From NCBI RefSeq assembly GCF_001373415.1, contig NZ_CDSE01000006.1:1-64000 (forward strand): a stretch of 64,000 nt of DNA. The letters are read 5' to 3'. The stretch comes from Paenibacillus dakarensis (lineage in GTDB: Bacteria; Bacillota; Bacilli; Paenibacillales; Paenibacillaceae). Positions 63,414 to 64,000 of the stretch are shown here, piece by piece. The position numbers and the translations under genes are program-made. Position 1 is the stretch's first letter, and every line of letters begins with the position of its first letter. The notes under the pieces are model-generated. The model searched no databases, was not told the origin of the DNA, and saw only the letters and a list, made by a program, of their open reading frames with translations.

Positions 63414-64000
63414 ATGAGGAAGAACATTTTTAAAGGGAGTGTACGTTATTGTATCGCACTTCTAATTGCTGCATTAATGATTCAATGGATTGTCCCTTAT
63501 CCTCAAGCCAAAACCGTTCAGGCTCCCGCATCATGCGGACTCGGTTGTATACGTTATGATGTTGTGGTAATCGGCAGTGAGATACAAGGGGTTCTGCTTG
63601 CCAGAGAAGCTGTGAAGCATGGTCTTGACGTCATTATTCTTGATCCCCGGAGTGAGTCGGGGGGTGAACTGGTAGGAGGTCAGATGCACTTTTTGGATGA
63701 GCCTAACGACAAGAACAAGAAGAGTCTGGTACAGGGCGAAATTAAAGAGTTGTTTGATGGCTTTAAGAAAGGATCAATTCGTAAGGCTTCTGAATTTAAT
63801 AAATATTACAATAGTAAGATCAAGGGGATTTCGATCAAGAGCGGGATAGAGATCGAATCGGTGAAGACGATCAAGGTAAAAGGGTCACAATCTCTTCAAT
63901 CTCTCACTTATCTTGTCAATGGCAAGCGTCATCAGGTACAGGCTAATTATTGGGTCGAGAATACGGACTTTAATGCACTGACAGGTAAGCTGGATGCTAA
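63414..64000 (+). CDS. Exported FAD-dependent oxidoreductase, 5' part only
   Basis: Reads off the window end after 195 codons. N-terminal signal or anchor (residues 11-30, YCIALLIAALMIQWIVPYP), a CGLGC pair near 41-45, then YDVVVIGSEIQGVLLAREA, a dinucleotide-binding fold with a degenerate GxGxxG, and a typical second strand VIILDPR. GGELVGGQMHFLDE follows, as in FAD-dependent oxidoreductases of the FAD_oxidored type. GGAG lies four bases before the ATG. A promoter-like TTGTCT-N18-TATACT precedes it. Confidence 0.75.
   Translation, partial: MRKNIFKGSVRYCIALLIAALMIQWIVPYPQAKTVQAPASCGLGCIRYDVVVIGSEIQGVLLAREAVKHGLDVIILDPRSESGGELVGGQMHFLDEPNDKNKKSLVQGEIKELFDGFKKGSIRKASEFNKYYNSKIKGISIKSGIEIESVKTIKVKGSQSLQSLTYLVNGKRHQVQANYWVENTDFNALTGKLDA

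Overview
The window looks like a chromosomal segment of a Paenibacillus-type Firmicute. Reasons: moderate GC, strong AGGAGG-like ribosome binding sites with frequent GTG and TTG starts, many hairpin-plus-T terminators, YesN/YesM-type two-component regulation, a FIMAH-domain secreted protein, IS1182-like transposase, a DUF6509-type protein and a ydaJ-ydaK-ydaM-like polysaccharide locus. No rRNA, tRNA or CRISPR array was seen.

Layout. 0-9.7 kb: small exported peptide, HAD phosphatase, YdeI/OmpD-like protein, membrane protein, ABC exporter pair, a DUF4358-MBOAT-DHHW O-acylation operon and a lipid kinase. 9.8-18.6 kb: Bax-inhibitor-1 protein, SelO, AHSA1 and YjdM proteins, an RsbQ-like hydrolase followed by a PAS-GGEEF diguanylate cyclase, two small paired proteins, Hsp20 and a sodium-dependent transporter. 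18.7-22.4 kb: polysaccharide locus with a degenerate GGDEF receptor that keeps the c-di-GMP I-site, plus an unlisted 47-aa membrane protein. 22.6-28.2 kb: GH92 glycosidase, GntR/LacI-type regulator, an IS1182-like element and a ribulokinase 3' remnant. 28.2-42.4 kb: large secreted phosphoesterase, feoA-feoB and a Cys-rich FeoB partner, zinc metallopeptidase, Fe-siderophore ABC operon divergent from a ferredoxin-NADP reductase, with clear Fur boxes. 42.4-52.3 kb: one eight-gene minus-strand sugar operon (response regulator, sensor kinase, a doubly degenerate ABC ATPase, RbsA/C/B-like transporter, D-lyxose isomerase, DUF4432 epimerase), flanked on both sides by copies of a ~95-bp repeat. 52.3-55.4 kb: hydrolase, YhhN, double-P-loop ATPase. 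55.5-58.4 kb: AT-rich island with a phage terminase remnant, an unknown membrane protein and a DUF3800 cassette. 58.5-64 kb: rlmN, AAC(3)-like acetyltransferase, GreA-like factor, TusA/YeeE pair, DUF6509 protein and the start of an exported FAD protein.

The most notable signal is at 56865-58285: a gene for a small PD-(D/E)xK-like protein, a DUF3800 gene, and directly downstream on the same strand an apparently independent small RNA. That RNA has its own near-consensus promoter (TTGACT, 17 bp, TATGAT), four hairpins that all end in a GC-GNAA-GC cap on variable but complementary stems, and a strong terminator. Candidate RNAs near DUF3800 genes have been reported from comparative genomics, so this may be one of them, but a nuclease-DUF3800-RNA cassette looks like a defence or toxin-antitoxin type module worth testing.

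Second is the sugar operon, where the sensor kinase has almost no extracellular sensor and lies next to an ABC protein in which both nucleotide sites are destroyed. Third is the c-di-GMP theme: a GGEEF cyclase driven by an RsbQ/PAS module, and an I-site receptor in the polysaccharide operon.
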